DNA of 64,000 nucleotides from Schizophyllum amplum. Taxonomy: Eukaryota; Basidiomycota; Agaricomycetes; Agaricales; Schizophyllaceae. The stretch lies in contig VDMD01000001.1 in assembly GCA_007026445.1 (NCBI GenBank), positions 2,480,001 to 2,544,000 on the forward strand. Reading direction: 5' to 3'. Positions 46,712-59,100 of this stretch are shown piece after piece. Every line of letters begins with the position of its first letter. Position 1 is the stretch's first letter. Both the position numbers and the translations under genes were made by a program. Under the pieces are notes generated by a model. That model worked only from the letters and a program-made list of their open reading frames with translations, was not told the origin of the DNA and did no database searches.

Positions 46712-47489
46712 ACGTGTCCGCCCTTTTCCACTGTATAGTGACCGCTCTTTTCAAGTCCGTTTCCGCTCTTTGCTGGCCGAATTGCAGTGCATTGCGTACA
46801 CGAGTATTATACAGGTGTGCCTGTGGCTGTCGCCGTCGAATGATCTTTCTTGCGTAAGACAGCGCGGGCTACATGCATGAGCCTGCGCAGAGCGGCTGTG
46901 ACTTCAGGTTGCCAAGCCAGTTGGTACTTGACTCCAATGGCGCCTGTGCATCTGCTCAGGCCCTCTGTCCTGTCTGCGATTAGTTTTCATTGTTAGAGTA
47001 CGTAGACCGGTCTGCTAGTCTGGGAGATTGGGCAGGGCTCCCGGGACGGACGTGATCTGCTACAATGAAGACCAAATGGGGTCTGACTGTTGTTGTTCTG
47101 TGATGCCGCGCGGCGGCTCGTCGTCACTCCAATTCCGTCATCATCATCATAGCCCGGAGCCGGTTCGAGGTCAAAGCACGGCTCTTGTGCTGCCACCGCG
47201 CGGTCTGCCATCGTAACTGCATTAATTGCCTCTTGTCCCGAACTCTCACCACCTACGCCCGACCGTCAAGCGTCCCCCCTTAGCATCAGTCAGTACTATA
47301 ACCCCAGACAGCGGAATTACTCCCTGCTGCGCGCCACGGGGCGTTCTCTTATGAATTTCCTTGCAGCCCCGGAAGCGCTATTTCAACAACGTTACCCGCG
47401 CATACTTTGACTGCCCTACCACTCCACAGTCTTACCCTCCGGTGCGCTCCTTTCCTCCGCCCGCCTCGACGCGTATCTGACCACCCACG
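46712..47489. other. Intergenic region eIF5-mimic / PP2C
   Basis: 3' flank of the eIF5-mimic gene and promoter of the PP2C gene, with pyrimidine-rich sequence from about 47420. No other gene recognised. Confidence 0.5.
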
Positions 47490-49006
47490 ATGCGCCATAG
47501 ATCCTGCGCGATTCGCCCCCCAGTGATGCCGCCCCGGATGTTATCCCAGCAGAACGCCAAGTCGAAGGATGTGCGCGACGTGGAAACCGATACGGGCGGG
47601 GTGCGTGTGTCGTGCTGCGTCTCGCGATGGGTTCGATCTGGCTAACGCTTCCGCACCAGGGTCTGAACGTGCGCCCGACGAACTACCCAACGTTCAGCAT
47701 CGGGCTCGCGAACGAGAAGGGCGGGCGCAAGACTATGGAGGACGCGCACTCGTTCGTCGCCGATTTCGATAATGTGCGCGGCCAGGGCTCGTTCGCTGTG
47801 TTCGACGGGCACGCCGGCAAGCAGGCGGCGGAGTGGTGTGGGGAGAACTTCCACCAGGTATGTGGCGGGGCGGGGCGGCAAAGACCACTATGTTGACGCG
47901 TCGATCGGCAGTACCTGCTCAACGCGCTACACAGCCATCCGGATGCGCCGATACCGGACGTGCTCAACCAAGCCTTCCACGACGTCGACGAGCAGCTTAC
48001 CAAGTTGACGGAGATCTCGGATGGCAAGAATCACTCCGGATGCACAGCCGTCACGGCGTTCCTCCGGATTGAGGACGCCGAGGGCAAGCAAACCTACCTA
48101 GACCACTGCGCACAGTCGCCATCGCCTACCCTCGCGGACTCGCCAAAGTCCAGCAAGAGCGAGGATGCTCTGGACGACGCCAGTCTGCAGGATAGCGGTA
48201 GCGAGAGCCCCACGATTACCGTCTCGAGCGACGATCTGCCGACGACGGCGATCAAGGGCCACAAGAAGAAAAAGGGCAGCGCGAGCCGCATCCGCAACGC
48301 GCTGAAGTCGCTCGGGGGCGGCGGGTCGAAGACGATACGGTCTTCGCCGACGCTTTCGCGCAAGGCGTCGTTCGAGAAACCGAAGCCCGCGCGAATTCCG
48401 CCGCCGAACACGCGCCGGGTGCTGTATAGCGCGAATGCGGGCGATGCGCGAGGCGTATTATGTCGTGGAGACAGGGCGGTGCGCTTGACGTACGATCACA
48501 AGGGCTCGGACAAGATGGAGGCGCAGCGGATCATGGACGCCGGGGGCTTCGTTATGAGCGGGCGCGTGAATGGTGTCCTTGCTGTCACGAGGAGCTTGGG
48601 AGACTCGTCGATGAAGGAGTTCGTGGTCGGCGCGCCCTACACGACAGAAACCGAGTTGTCCGACGACGACCAGTTCTTGATAATGGCTTGCGACGGGGTG
48701 AGTGGGCATGCGACGGGTTGCGTTAATTGCTGACCATATCTGCAGTTATGGGACGTTGTTTCCGACCAGTTGGCCGTCGACATCGTCCTGGGCAAGGTCA
48801 TCGATGAGAAAACGAACGGTGGGAAGAAGGACGACGTGAAGAAGGAGGAAACGAAGAAAGAGGAAGAGAACGGCCAGGTGCCGCGCTCAAATCCCATCGA
48901 CGCCCAAGACGCAGCGCGCAAGCTCGTCCGGTATGCTCTCAACAATCATACACTGGACAACATCACCGTGATTGTCATCGTTTTCAAGAAGACTGCCTCG
49001 GAATAG
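47490..49006 (+). CDS. PP2C-type Ser/Thr protein phosphatase with a long insert (Ptc1-like)
   Basis: Metal-dependent phosphatase. Motifs in order: GGRKTMEDAHSFVADF, FAVFDGHAGKQAAEW (metal Asp-Gly), SGCTAVTAFLRI, LYSANAGDARGVL, LTYDHKGSDKMEAQRI, GFVMSGRVNGVLAVTRSLGD, FLIMACDGLWDVVSDQ, and LDNITVIVIVF near the end at TAG 49004-49006. Between SGCTAV...YLD and RRVLYSANAGD sits an insert of about 110 residues, rich in Ser/Asp and then basic (GHKKKKGSASRIRNALKS). A second Lys/Glu-rich insert (GGKKDDVKKEETKKEEENG) precedes the last helix. Start choice: ATG 47490 is the first in frame; ATG 47526 (MPPRMLSQQ) is an alternative. Three introns. Confidence 0.92.
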
Positions 49007-49693
49007 GACTCGATACGACGGACAATTTAATGGCGTGGACATGGGGGTCTGCTGTTTTTACCGTACGACTGACATCTAATTAATGCGGCATTGATCATGT
49101 TTTATCACGCATATATTCACTTTTTTTTCAGCACGCTCGCGATTGGTGGGGTGTGTAAATTTACTGTACGGCGTCTTGCTTGGCTGGGGAAGGGAATTTT
49201 GTAGACAAGTATAAGGCGCATGTCCGAATGCGGCGATTCCTTTGTTCTGTGTTGGCCACGTGTGATCGGGGAGGGAAGAGTCCGTCATGCGCAGCAGTGC
49301 CAAGCTCCCACAGGCTCACGCCTGCTCGTTGCTGTTCTCAGCTTGTTCAACGCGCCCATGTTGATATTTACGATGGCCTGCATTCACTCACTCCGCCGCC
49401 GAAGTGGCCGACTCTCGCGATCCTTGGGGTCACCCCACCTCATCCCGCGTCGCGGCTTCAGTTCAGAGATGTTCATACAGATTGGTCCGTCAACCAGCGT
49501 ATGAATGCCGGTCATTTGTCGCGAGAAGGTTGCGAGCAGGCGGGCTCCTGACTGCCAGACGCTTGATGTGTACGCAGACACGAGGCGGCGTCGAGATCGG
49601 CCAGCCCAATGATGTCAATGGCGACGCGGAAGTAAAACGGCCACTTTGCACGTTGACCGCGTCCTCGACGCGCCTTGCTCGCTGTTTCCCCTC
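49007..49693. other. Intergenic region PP2C / PNS1
   Basis: PP2C 3' flank, then the PNS1 promoter. Frames are short and motif-free. An untested 5' exon for PNS1 could exist near 49600. Confidence 0.45.
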
Positions 49694-52117
49694 ATGCAGG
49701 CAAACCCGCCTTACCCAGGACCGACGCCGCAGTACGGGCAGCAGTATGGCCAGCAGCCCTTCTACCCTCAGCAGCCTAATGGCTATGGCCAGCAGCCGGC
49801 GTACGGCCAACCGGCGTATGGCGACTACAAATCGCCCTACGAAGGCGAGCGCTTCAAGCCCAAGAAGACCGTCAACGACATCTTCTTCCTGATCTTCTTC
49901 ATTGCTCAGGTGTGTACTTATGTGTGGGTGTGTTCATGCCGCGAGCTTAAGGGATGGACAGCTGCTGGGCTTTGCGGCCCTATCAGGATACGCCATCAAT
50001 ACATGGATCTCGCAGGGTGGACTAGGTGGCGGACTGGGGAAGAACACCTCGGGATCATCGGTCACTTTGAATGAGTGCGTTTTTCTCGGTGTGGAGGAGT
50101 CCATCAAGCTTACATCCACGTTATTTGCCCAGGCATACGCTCTACTTGCTGCTCTTCGTGACGGCAGCCGCGCTGGTGCTCTCGACAGTCTATCTGCTTC
50201 TCGTGCGCATGTTCACGAAAATGATCATGCATATTACGCTCATTCTGTCCATTGCGCTCAACATGTCAGCATTCCTTTGCGCCTTTACTCTTCCATGGAT
50301 AACTAACGGGATTCCAGTGGCGTGGCAGTCTATTACTGGATCACGAAGTACTACTGTGAGCACGAGGCTCCACTGAACTGCTGAAGTTAACTGATTCATT
50401 TTGGCGTGCTCTTCCAGCCGGGGCTATCATCTTCACGATCATCGCGGTCGTGTCCATCCTTGCATACGCAGGTTTCAGGCGCCGTATACCCCTCGCATCG
50501 CTGATCTTGCAGGTGGTGATGGACGTTGCGAAGCATCACAAAAGTGTTTATGTGGTCGCATTTATCTCGCTCTTCCTCCAGGCGGCGCTCGCTGTGTAAG
50601 TCGGCACTCTAAACCTCCCGGTTCCCAGGCTGACCATTATCATTTTTCTCGTGGCCTGGTATAGATGGTACACCTTCACTGTGTTGGCGACGTAAGCCGA
50701 AGCTGTCTTTGGCTTCATGGAAGATGTACTAATCTAATTTGATTCAAGGTATGCCAAATGGACGCCTGGAAGCTCTTGTGGGTGCTTCGCCATAGGTCAT
50801 GCAATCGCTTTTCTGAGTTATGTTCGCTGCAGCGTGCGCGACGACGTCTTGCTCGTCCGGCACGGTCGCAGGTCTCATCTTCTTTGAGACCTTCTCGTTT
50901 CTCTGGACCTCGCAGGTCATCGGCAATGTCGCGCTTGCGACCGTAGCTGGTGGGCCCTTCGGGTGCTGGTATTACTTCGGGCCAAGGCAGCAAGGCGAGA
51001 TGGTAAGTTGATATCAAGCGATTGTGGTTAGTTTCTCTTGCTCACGCATGTGCAGCCTGCACATCCGACTCGTTCGGCGTTCGTGCGCGCTGCGACGACT
51101 TCTTTGGGGTCGATCGCCTTCGGTTCTCTCATCGTCACGCTTTTGGAGATGCTTAGAATGATATTGAACGCGCTACGCAATAACGCTGCTCAGGATGGCA
51201 GTCGTGAGTCGCTTCTTAATCAAACGGGAAATAAGCGATCCTTAGTCGCCTCTAGCGGTCGAGGCATGTCTCTATTGCTGTGCGGCCTGCTTTGTAGGCT
51301 GTATTGAGAGTATGGTGGAATACTTTAACAGGTGCGTTTGACTCTTCATCCAATTCTGGCGCTGATAGATATCATTGAAGATACGCGTACATCGAGATTG
51401 CGCTGTACGGTAAAGGCTACCTACCCGCTGCGAAAGACACCTGGAGGCTCTTCAAGGACAGAGGTACGTGCTTAGCCGCGCAGACCGTCATCTCGTTGAC
51501 GCATTCGCAGGCATCGACGCGCTGATTAATGACTCGCTGGTCGGCATGAGTGAGTGCTGCTTTGACAAGGCTGCCACTGGTCTGACATACTTTGTCCGTA
51601 GCGCTGAACTGGGGCGCCTATGCAGTAGGCATGTTATGTTCGCTCTTTGCATATCTCTACCTCAGATGTAAGTGGCGGTGTGGCGTTCATCTCTTCGATT
51701 GCTCTAACAGCCGGTTCAATATAGTGACCTCGCCGGACTACAACGCCGACGGCCAGTACACTGCACCCGTGCTGCTCTTCGCGTTCCTGATAGGTCTGCA
51801 GTGCTGTAAGTGGATCTCTTTCGTGTCGGCTCGCGAAGACACGTTGACCGGCCCTTAGCTTTGACGCTGTCGTCGGCCATCGAAGCAGGGGTTTCTACTA
51901 TGTGAGTCCTCTTACGAGTCGATGTCGTACTTCCGGCTAATAGGCACGCAGCTTTGTGGGTCTCGGAGAGGACCCGCAGGTCCTGGCGGAACGCGCACCC
52001 GAGTTGTTTGCTGTATGTCCCTTCTTGGTCTGCTCAGTTGTTGACTCGCGCTGACCCTTCTTTGAGTTGATTGCGTCAACGTACCCACAAGTGGTTCGCG
52101 GGGTCCCGAACGTGTAA
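49694..52117 (+). CDS. PNS1: PNS1/CTL-family choline-transporter-like membrane protein
   Basis: Begins MQANPPYPGPTPQYGQQYGQ, the Tyr/Gln/Pro-rich N-terminus typical of fungal Pns1, followed by KPKKTVNDIFFLIFFIAQ. At least ten hydrophobic segments follow across about 14 exons, among them LYLLLFVTAAALVLSTVYLL, AIIFTIIAVVSILAYAGF, VYVVAFISLFLQAALAV, VAGLIFFETFSFLWTSQV, GSIAFGSLIVTLLEMLRMIL, ESMVEYFNRYAYIEIALYGK, YGKGYLPAAKDTWRLFK, WGAYAVGMLCSLFAYLYL and PVLLFAFLIGLQCSLTL. The tail FVGLGEDPQVLAERAPELF joins a final exon reading LIASTYPQVVRGVPNV (TAA 52115-52117). The R/GKGY-(L/F)-x-AAKDTW motif is diagnostic of the SLC44 family. It sits in the plasma membrane; choline transport by fungal members is uncertain. 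Confidence 0.9.
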
Positions 52118-54030
52118 TTGCGAGCTATACCTATCGTACCGACATGCCTCCCACATGGACAGTGTACGCGACTATGTACTATCGAGTCGCCTTCCCGCGA
52201 CAGGAAGACCGTTTTTATCAACATCGGCACCGCGATGGCCACGACGAGACGTCCACGTCGTGCAACGTGTGGTGCGAAGGCGTGTGATCGATGTGTATGT
52301 TGCACGGTGATGCTGATGTTCGGGGCTCGACGTAGTGAAACCTTTACCGGCCGCTTTGAGATGGATTGATTACCACCTGCCTTCCCGACAGCTGGCGCCG
52401 TCAGCAAGTGTACTTTTGCGCTACAGAGCCGCCTATACGAGTCTGCATGCTATGCAGGTGGCTGGATGGGGCGTGCCGTGACGTGGATCGCCACTTATGT
52501 TCTCGCAGAGGCGACGATCTCCCATGTCCGTATAAATCGGATTTCCTCATGTTACTTGGTCAGTCGACCCGTCTTTCAAACCGGTTCGCCTGTGCGGTAC
52601 GTGTATCTATGCTGCGCTCGGGCCCGACTGATGCTTACCTTTTAGCTCACCGCTGTTTGCTTGCGACTGCCCACATATCCTCAGCATATCCTACGGCTAC
52701 CTTCGTATCTATCCTTCAGGCTCCCTCGGCCATCGGGACAAGTTTATCGGAGGGTGGAGATCACTGTGCAGCTCAGGCTTTCAAGGTGCACCGACGCTTT
52801 CGGTGCCGACCGTTGGACAAATCCGGGGACAAAGGCACGCGCGCGAACCAAGCTTTCGTCGGTCCCGGCGTCCATACCTTGTATGCGCTCCGCGGACGCC
52901 CCACTGGCACTTGGGCATGTGCACTTCGTGAGCATGTTTTCGACGTGCTATGGTCTGTCCCCGCCGCCTCGCGCACCTGCCCACTACACGGTAAACCTGC
53001 CAGTGATGAAAGCGTGTAAGCATCTGACCGAGGTGCAGTGACGACTTTCGACGTCGAACAACACGTTGCATGTAGTCTGTTTGTGTGGAGGCGAAACGAA
53101 CTCACGGCCTTTACCCAGGAATGACGTTGCCATAATTTGGTTTTGGAGATGTGGTGGATGCATTTCTTTGGACATTCGCTCTTCCTAGAAAATCCAATAC
53201 TCTCTTCACTCAGATCCTTGGGGAAAAGCACTCGTCTTTATCGCTGTTCTGCTGACTTTTACCCGGCGCACCCTCGGCAACTAAGGATGCATGGCGAAGC
53301 CCCGTGAGAGGCGATGTTTGCCACATGTCAGCAAGAACGTCCTTCGGCAGCCATGGCGGGGCACCCTCAGACGCGCTTGATCGGCTCCGGTTCGTCGCTG
53401 TCAGTTCGAGCTTAGGTGGTACGTGATCTCGAAGCCCTCTCTAGTGGTTCATATGCTTACCACTGCCCGGTCCATGCTGTAGCACTGGCCTTCTACAGTA
53501 TGTTGCTTCGGGCCTTGTCATTATGGCTGTACTACCCATTTTACACTCAGAAAGCTGCCAGTGCGACCGGCTCTGCCTAGTACGGGTCGTGCCCACGCAT
53601 CGACCACAATGGCAGCAAATGGGCGCATAGATTCACACGCGATCCGGGGAGGTGATCAACTCCAAGCAGTTGAACGAATGTTGTGATCGGCATAGACGGC
53701 AGCAAACCTTGTGTCCACGTTTTGCAGCAGTGGAGGTCCCACGCTCATCACGGCATCGGTGAAGTTTGTGTTCCATGCCTCCGTGTCAAGAGCTGATCTG
53801 CGCTGCAGATGCCAAACCGCGCCAGGCAGCGCCTTCGGGGACCAAAGGTAGGTAACGCTATGTTGCCCATCAAACGCCGTGCTGGATCGGGCTATAGATC
53901 GGGACTATTGTTGCTTGGGCCAACAGATCGTGGGGATAATTCATCTCCGAGCCGAACCAATGTTCAATTTCAACGGCATGCTAATTGCAGACCCTGTGAA
54001 CGGACCAGAGGAGACCAGAGGATCTGTGGA
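52118..54030. other. Gene-poor 2-kb stretch
   Basis: Between PNS1 and the TEA factor. The longest open frame, 52366-53019 (+), is 217 codons but Arg/Ser/Cys-rich with no motif, and equally long frames overlap it on the other strand. I see no transposon or RNA gene. Confidence 0.4.
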
Positions 54031-54037
54031 TATAAAG
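54031..54037 (+). promoter_or_regulatory. TATA-box candidate of the TEA factor gene
   Basis: TATAAAG 41 nt upstream of the ATG at 54078. The short distance implies a very short leader, so this may be coincidental. Confidence 0.35.
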
Positions 54038-54077
54038 GTAGAGTACCTGATAATCGTCCCCCTACAATTCCCCCACC

Positions 54078-55668
54078 ATGGACTTCGACGCCATGACTGT
54101 GACCTCGATGAGCTCCGACCCATCCTCGTCCTCGAGCTCAACTGAGATATCCCCTTCGCCTCCGCCAGACATAGAGAAGCAGGAGGTCTTCGATTCCATT
54201 TTCAAGGGACGCAAGAGTTGGAAGACGCTCAAGAATGGCGAGATGGTTTGGCCGCCAAAGCTGGAGGCCGCGCTCATAGAAGGTGCGAGCGCCCGCTCCG
54301 CTCCGACAACGACCCTGACGCCTTTCATTCCTAGGGCTCGAGCTATACGTACCAGACGATTCGCGGGAGACGCGTATGTTGGGGAGGTTTCCTATGCGCA
54401 ACCGCTTCATCTCCGACCATATATACAACAAGGTGCGCCTTTGAGGGCCTTGGCATCGGCTGGCGATTTCTCATCATTATTGTAGACGGGCGAGAGGCGC
54501 ACTCCCAAACAAGTCGGGAGCAGGTTGCAGCAGCTGCGCGACACATGCGCTGGAAGAAAGCGTACGTTCCCCCAGATCTCTTGTGGCACTGGGGTTGACC
54601 AGCGTCCGCTAGTTCACGTCCTATTGGCCCCCTGCAAGCCCATACCAAGACCGCGCCGCGGAGCGCGGGCGCACGACTCCTTCAAATATACCAACGAATT
54701 CCGAAGCGACTCGGGCAGCCCACCTTGCAGCGATGCGTCCTCGCCACCTGTAACGCCCACCGACAGCGCGTTTACCGATCATCAGCGCTTTGGAGGCGTG
54801 GGGCCTGTGATATTCATCGATATACTTCCGACGGGTTGTTCCCAAGCGTATGACGTCCCCGACGGCGGCGCGTCCGCTGCATGCAGCTGCTGTCCCTCGT
54901 CCCCCTGCTCGAACACCCTTGGTCCTCGACACGCGCCTCGTCCTATACAGTGGATTGACCCCACCATCACCCTTGTATCTCCTCGCATCATAGGTCAGTG
55001 TTCGAGCCAATCCTCCGCTTCAATTACCACCTTCTCACGTCGCCCGATGCAGCTGCGCAGTCCCGATATGTCGTGCGGCTGCACGGCACCGTTGTGTTTG
55101 TTGAACAAACCAGCCTCACCCTCAAGGAATTGCCGGAGGATCAGAACGACTCCGGCGGCTTCCTTTACAGCACGCCGTTCGTACCGGGCTTCTGGTCAAC
55201 AATTGTGCAGGCCCCAGGTTTGGCAGTACTTCCGAGGTTTTTGCTGGCGTGCTCATCTCCCCAACAGACCCGACCGAGTACACCGTTACCCACGAGGTCG
55301 TGGAGGACCTCGACGACGATTGCGGCTTCCCCGTCCTTTTCAACTCAACCTATCGGTTCCGATACCCCGTCCAAGACCTCACCATACAGTACTCGCAACA
55401 AGGCTCGTGGAAGCCTGTTGTCGAGCACATGAATACCCCGGTCGATTCCTCAACTCTTCTGCCGCTGGAGAGCGCGTCCTCTTCCAGTCTCTTCGCCGGC
55501 CTGAATCCGTATACCAACGCAGTGGATGCCTCTGCAGCTTACGGTTGGCCGTCGCATCCGTCATCCGCAACCGAGATGCCTATGTTCTACGCTGGTGGCG
55601 GCTTCGACATGGCTTCTGCAGCTGCGCACATGAACGATCCCGCCCGATATGTGCGTTTCGTTAATTAA
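54078..55668 (+). CDS. TEA/ATTS-domain transcription factor
   Basis: The acidic/Ser-rich start MDFDAMTVTSMSS is followed by the TEA domain: RKSWKTLKNGEMVWPPKLEA, LIEGLELYVPDDSRETRMLG, RFPMRNRFISDHIYNK, TGERRTPKQVGSRLQQLRDT. Introns lie at 54283-54333 and 54432-54484. W-P-P-x-L-E-A-A-L-x-E-G-L is helix 1 and the R-R-T-x-K-Q-V-G-S-R-L-Q helix is the DNA-recognition helix of TEAD/Tec1/AbaA proteins (normally K-Q-V-S-S-H-x-Q). The rest is Ser/Pro-rich, then a beta-rich part (RYVVRLHGTVVFVEQTSLTL, TEYTVTHEVVEDLDDD, LFNSTYRFRYPVQDLTIQYS) and a disordered tail ending DPARYVRFVN. It probably controls development or morphogenesis, as TEA factors do in other fungi. The beta-rich part may be a cofactor-binding domain, which is inference. 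Confidence 0.88.
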
Positions 55669-56116
55669 GAAGCTCCACAGTCCGCTGATGATGATGCAAC
55701 AGGTCATATAGCACCCGCACCTTCGGCCCTGATTTTGTATCAGATAGGCGCGTGCGTATGTAGACGTGTTTGTGTTTGTTCTCGGCGTCCTGCGAACCTG
55801 CGGCCTCCTTTGCCTCGGATTATGTGATTGTATCGTCAGAACACTACTACCCTGCAAACCTTACCTACTTCTTGATTAATTACCACTTTATCGGAGCATG
55901 CAATCGTATACATCGTCGAGGCATCGACTACTTAACGTTGGTTACATATACGCCATGCTGGGCGGTTCACATCGTATGCGCGGTATGAGCGCGTTGCATG
56001 TATATTAATGGATTGGACAGAGCTCGCGGCTTCGGTTTTTTATAGAGTTCATGTCGAAAGGAATGTATTGTCCAAGAGAGTCAGTACAAAGGGACGAACG
56101 AAGGTCGACGAGATCA
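55669..56116. other. Convergent 3' region
   Basis: 3' flanks of the TEA factor (+) and ceramidase (-). AT-richer than average. No gene seen. Confidence 0.5.
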
Positions 56117-59100
56117 TCAAACAATCGTAAAGGTCGAAGAGTATCCGGTGAAGGGTGAGATGGTACCGGTGACGGGAGCCTTTGCATCGCCAAAGTACGC
56201 GATTCTGTAGGTACCGGCTGCCAAAGGTCCTCAGCGAAACAGCATGGAAGAAGAGTCGGTAGAACTTACCATCCGCACCGTCCTCGATAGTCCTGGGTCA
56301 ACGGATCAGCTGAGAGTGGCAAGTGCGGACAGAGAAGACGTACCATGATATGTTGACGGAGCTGGTACCCAGGAGCTAATGATCATGTAAATGAGATGAT
56401 GAAGTGCATACGCAGCGAGACCTACCGTGCTCGTGCGGAGCCATTCGAATTTAGTGGACGGATGAGAGTCCGTCTTGACCATCGACCACTGGTCGGAAGC
56501 CAAGCGGTCGACGGACAAGAAGGTTTGCTCGAGGCGCAGATTATTCTACCGCACGTGAGAAAACAGCCCTTACAGACGTCCGTAGACCACGCGCTCACCC
56601 TGGGATTGGCCCCGACAAACTGTACGCTGACCGTATCGCCCGCCGAGTACGAGGATCCGACGTCTGCGAGCACATCGCCGAAGTTGCGGCCGATGCCAGC
56701 AGAGTCGAACACAACACCGGTCTACGAGGCACCCATGTCAATAGCCGTCCTCTCTTCGCCTGACATGCGTACCTGGAGCGAGATGGCGCTCTTCGTGAGA
56801 TCAGGCGGTGCCTCGTCCGTTTCAGGCGTGCCGCTAGCATCGTCGGCGAGGTACGAGACCAGGCTTGAATACTTATTGATGTACGCCTCGAGCGTGTCTG
56901 GATGGGGAATATTAGTGCACTCGCCACAGTGAGATAGATTTAATACACATACACTGCCCGAAGATCGTCGATCCACCCTCGTAACGCTGTATGGCGTACT
57001 CTTCGCGGGTGGTCACGTAGTGGGCGTACGTGTTGGCAGGGCCTGCCAGTACGACATACGCATCCTCGCCCAGGACGCCCGAAGAGATGAGCTCCGCACG
57101 AATAGCCTCCCTAGAACGCCGAGGAAGACATCACGAACGCATGCGGCGCGAGCGAGAACCACGGCAGCAAAGGACAGCGAGGAAGCCAGACGTGAGCAAG
57201 ACTGTCACCGCAGAAGGACACTATAGACAGACCTCATCCTGCGCCCCGCCATCGTCGTCAGCTCCCCTACGTAAAGCACGATTGAGTTCGTCTGCAAGGA
57301 GCAAAATCGCCGGTTTAATCACCTGGCATGATGAGCATTACTGCAAGGAGCAAGCGGGGTCAGAGAGGCAAACTCTGAGGATTTTAGGGAGTCCATGCGC
57401 ACCGAAGTTTCCAACCCGGAGCATCTGGATGTCGACGGTATGCGGGGACCATCTGTAGGGGACCTCGGCGTATCCCTGGGCAAACGGTAAACATGCGGTA
57501 CTAGGGCTTCCACTCGAGAAGCCACTTACCGTATTCAAGAGAATGGGCTTGGGATACTGGCAATCAATCTGCGCTTGAGACGGGTAGGGCGAGACGGCGC
57601 CTGAAGGGGGAAGCGCCAAGGAGCGCGCATTCAGTAGTTGTAACAATTCTTGTGAGGTTAGAAGCGCACCCTTCACGATCTCCCAGAACGGATTCCTTAA
57701 TTAACATGGGAAAGGCCAAAGGTCAGGGACGGCCGACTGCTGATAAAGTTGCGCCTTACTGGGGATCCGACGAATTGTCGCCCTGTACGAAGTCTGAATG
57801 CAGTGTTAGGCAGGTGCGGCGCATCCGTGCTGAGGTGCTGGCTCACCGAAGGCACCAGGTCCATCGCTGAAGGGTAAGTAAGTAACTAATGAAGATGCGG
57901 GAACGATTGCCGTGTCGATCATCGGACTCACGTCGTTCCACCGGCGAACGCGTACCCTGGGCATTGGAAGAATACATCAGTTCCCCGTGCCCACTACGCA
58001 CAATCGCCACTCGTTCTCACCCATCGCAGGCGGGCAGGTCTGCACCTCCGTGCCATTGGGCAGTGCGAAGGTGTTGTTCGCCCTGGCGTCGCGTGCGTAA
58101 GTGACGAGCGGCGAACCCGGGGCGGAAGCACACACATGTTCAGGTAGACATGTACACTCCGCACAGCGCCGCTGACCTCTGAGCGCGCGCCGTCCATGAT
58201 CGTGCGTGCGCCCTCGTACTGCTTCTGGCCGATAATGCGGTTCGACTCGAAGTCGGAAATCCGGAAGCCCGGGCCCCTGGTCGACATTCAGAAGCTCATC
58301 GCATATCAAGAGCGAGGGAAGGCCGTCCATCGATGGCTGCCGTACCTGCCATGGCAGTCCTGCACCGTGCCGCCGCAGGTCGAGTGGTCGGCTTCGCACG
58401 GCAGGCCGTCGTACTCCTTGCCTGGGCTCTCGCAGAACGCGCCCTCGCTGCGTGCAGCTGGTGAATTGGCTGGCGGGGCTTCGACATACAAGGAAGCTTA
58501 CGTGTTCGGGCTAGTATCGCCAACATTCGCTGTGAAGACCGGTAGTCAGCGTGGGCTTCAACACAAGCTCACGACATAGCTCGCACTGACCTTGAACGAA
58601 GCCTGCGACGAATGACACATTGCCCGGCATGGCGTCCGGCTCCACTTCAGCTGGAAACCCACGTTGGTCACGAGGAGGATACGCGGCGGCGGCGCCACAA
58701 CGTACCCTCGTATAGGTATGCGGCCATTCCCTTGTTGTCGGTGCTAACGAGTGTGTTGTTCTGCGGATAGGGTCAGCAGCGCGTCAGGCGATGCACTGGG
58801 CACTGGGCACCTCATATATGCTCGTGCCGTGCACGGCGAAGAAGCTCAGGAAGCCCCGCGCATTGCTGTCCGTGTCGTCGAAACGCAGCAGCGTCATGTC
58901 CTTGTCCTGGTCGTACTCGTAGCGCGCGCGCTCCTCCTCGGGGTTCGCGAGGTACGCTGTGGGCGAGCGGTTCCTGTTGGCGTCGACGATGGTCGTGTTG
59001 CCGACGCTGAGCTTGCCCTCAGAGAGGCTGTCGTGTGCGCGCTGCACAGCTAGAACGGTGCCGTCGACGATGGCCTGCGCGGTCTGGTTGACGTAACCGA

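Noticed and set aside
52366..53019. 217-codon open frame as a protein gene
   Set aside because: Composition is Arg/Ser/Cys-rich, no motif is visible, and overlapping frames of similar length exist on the opposite strand.
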